From the NCBI GenBank assembly GCA_045806525.1, contig JBJMJD010000088.1, forward strand, positions 1-39,798: 39,798 nt of DNA. The letters are read 5' to 3'. The stretch comes from JAICYJ01 sp045806525 (GTDB taxonomy: Bacteria; Actinomycetota; Thermoleophilia; Gaiellales; JAICJC01). This document shows, piece by piece, positions 39,062 through 39,798 of the stretch. The translations under genes and the position numbers were made by a program. Under the pieces are notes generated by a model. It searched no databases. It was not told the DNA's origin and was given only the letters and a program-made list of their open reading frames with translations. Numbering within the stretch: position 1 is the stretch's first letter; every line of letters begins with the position of its first letter.

Positions 39062-39646
39062 GTGAGCCCACTGATTCCCATGGTGATCGAGCAGACCTCG
39101 CGCGGCGAGCGCTCGTTTGACATCTACTCGCGGCTCTTGAACGAGCGGATCGTCTTTTTGGGCACGCCCGTCGACGATCAGATCGCAAACCTGATCGTGG
39201 CGCAGCTGCTGCACCTGGAATCGGAGGATCCCGACAAGGACATCTCGCTCTACATCAACTCCCCCGGCGGCAGCGTCTACTCGGGCCTTGCGATCTACGA
39301 CACCATCCAGTTCATCAAGCCGGACGTGTCCACCATCTGCGTCGGCATCGCGATGAGCATGGGCGCGCTGCTCCTGGCGGGCGGCGCCAAGGGCAAGCGG
39401 ATGGCGCTGCCCAACGCCAAGATCCTGATCCACCAGGTCTCGTCCGGGTTCCAGGGCCAGGCCACCGACATCGAGATCCACGCGCGCGAGATCATCGACA
39501 TCCGCAAGCGGCTGGATCAGATCATCGCCAACCACACCGAGCAGTCGCTCGAGAAGGTCACCCGCGACACCGAGCGCGACTACTTCATGAGCGCCCCGGA
39601 AGCGGTCGAGTATGGGATCATCGACCGGGTGATCGACAAGCACTGA
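39062..39646 (+). CDS. clpP: ATP-dependent Clp protease proteolytic subunit
   Basis: A 194-residue serine protease subunit forming a double heptamer. The catalytic triad is Ser99 (GIAMSMGA), His124 (ILIHQ) and Asp173 (ERDYFMSA). The start is GTG with AGGAGA upstream, 11 nt after the tig stop. It overlaps the clpX start by 1 nt. Actinobacteria usually carry two clpP genes in tandem; only one is here, so a second would lie elsewhere. Confidence 0.95.
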   Translation: MSPLIPMVIEQTSRGERSFDIYSRLLNERIVFLGTPVDDQIANLIVAQLLHLESEDPDKDISLYINSPGGSVYSGLAIYDTIQFIKPDVSTICVGIAMSMGALLLAGGAKGKRMALPNAKILIHQVSSGFQGQATDIEIHAREIIDIRKRLDQIIANHTEQSLEKVTRDTERDYFMSAPEAVEYGIIDRVIDKH

Positions 39647-39798
39647 TGGCACGCCCTACCGACACCAACGAGCAGCTGCTCTGCAGCTTCTGCGGCAAGA
39701 GCCAGCGCCAGGTCAAGAAGCTGATCGCCGGTCCCGGCGTCTACATCTGCGACGAGTGCATCGATCTCTGCAACGAGATCATCGACGAGGAGCTGACC
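39646..39798 (+). CDS. clpX: ClpX unfoldase, N-terminal part (cut by window end)
   Basis: Fifty-one codons before the window ends. The zinc-binding domain of ClpX is plain: CSFCGKSQRQVKKLIAGPGVYICDECIDLC, with four Cys. Start ATG overlaps the clpP stop (TGATG). The AAA+ part lies outside. Confidence 0.93.
   Translation, partial: MARPTDTNEQLLCSFCGKSQRQVKKLIAGPGVYICDECIDLCNEIIDEELT

Overview
The window is a GC-rich (about 70% by eye) chromosomal segment from an actinomycete-type bacterium. No rRNA or ribosomal-protein gene is present, so the lineage is an inference. It rests on a DUF2630 protein, a fused PafB-PafC regulator, a GAF-ANTAR protein, an Rv2578c-type radical SAM protein behind an actinobacterial-type LexA box, many GTG/TTG starts, and several start codons placed only 6-7 nt after a -10 box, as in leaderless genes. 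A deep actinobacterial class such as Thermoleophilia would fit. I see no insertion sequence, prophage, integrase or CRISPR array.

Layout. 0-4.4 kb: a coiled-coil protein, a coupled RidA/D-2-hydroxyacid dehydrogenase pair, a dodecin-like protein with a cupin, a small hypothetical, a lone Flp-type pilin and a secreted Trp-rich protein. 4.5-7.6 kb: an AlsS-type thiamine-diphosphate enzyme and an aldehyde dehydrogenase, 2 nt apart. 7.9-13.8 kb: DUF2630, an HDAC-like deacetylase, a small Cys/His-motif protein, dinB, a fused pafBC regulator and queG. 13.9-15.9 kb: bioY, a lipoprotein and a CaCA-type exchanger.

16.0-21.2 kb (minus strand) is the most interesting block. Six genes overlap or nearly touch: metallophosphoesterase, cyclic 2,3-diphosphoglycerate synthetase, 2-phosphoglycerate kinase, class II fructose-1,6-bisphosphatase (glpX), a Rho_N/enoyl-CoA hydratase fusion and a MIP18/SufT-like protein. 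The kinase and the synthetase together are the full known route from 2-phosphoglycerate to cyclic 2,3-diphosphoglycerate, a solute best known from thermophilic methanogens. The phosphoesterase and GlpX suggest turnover and gluconeogenic coupling.

21.2-26.2 kb: a nuclease-fold-like protein, hpt, an SOS-controlled radical SAM protein overlapping hpt tail to tail, and a PspA/CcmI-like/CcmF operon. 26.3-32.8 kb: a GAF-ANTAR protein, tRNA-Arg, a hairpin-rich gene-free gap, a small cupin, a hypothetical, a TPR protein, tRNA-His, a cluster of palindromic repeats, a KAP-type NTPase and tRNA-Leu. 32.8-37.5 kb: an AI-2E-type permease, two very small genes, an oxalate-CoA-ligase-like enzyme coupled to an ApbA/PanE reductase, and a DUF202 protein. 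37.6 kb to the end: tig, clpP and the start of clpX, a standard protein-quality-control operon.

The intergenic DNA carries its own structure: three GGTGCC-centred palindromes in 200 nt, one palindrome shared by two tail-to-tail gene gaps, many GTCAC/GTGAC words, and five strong hairpins in one 515-nt gap.
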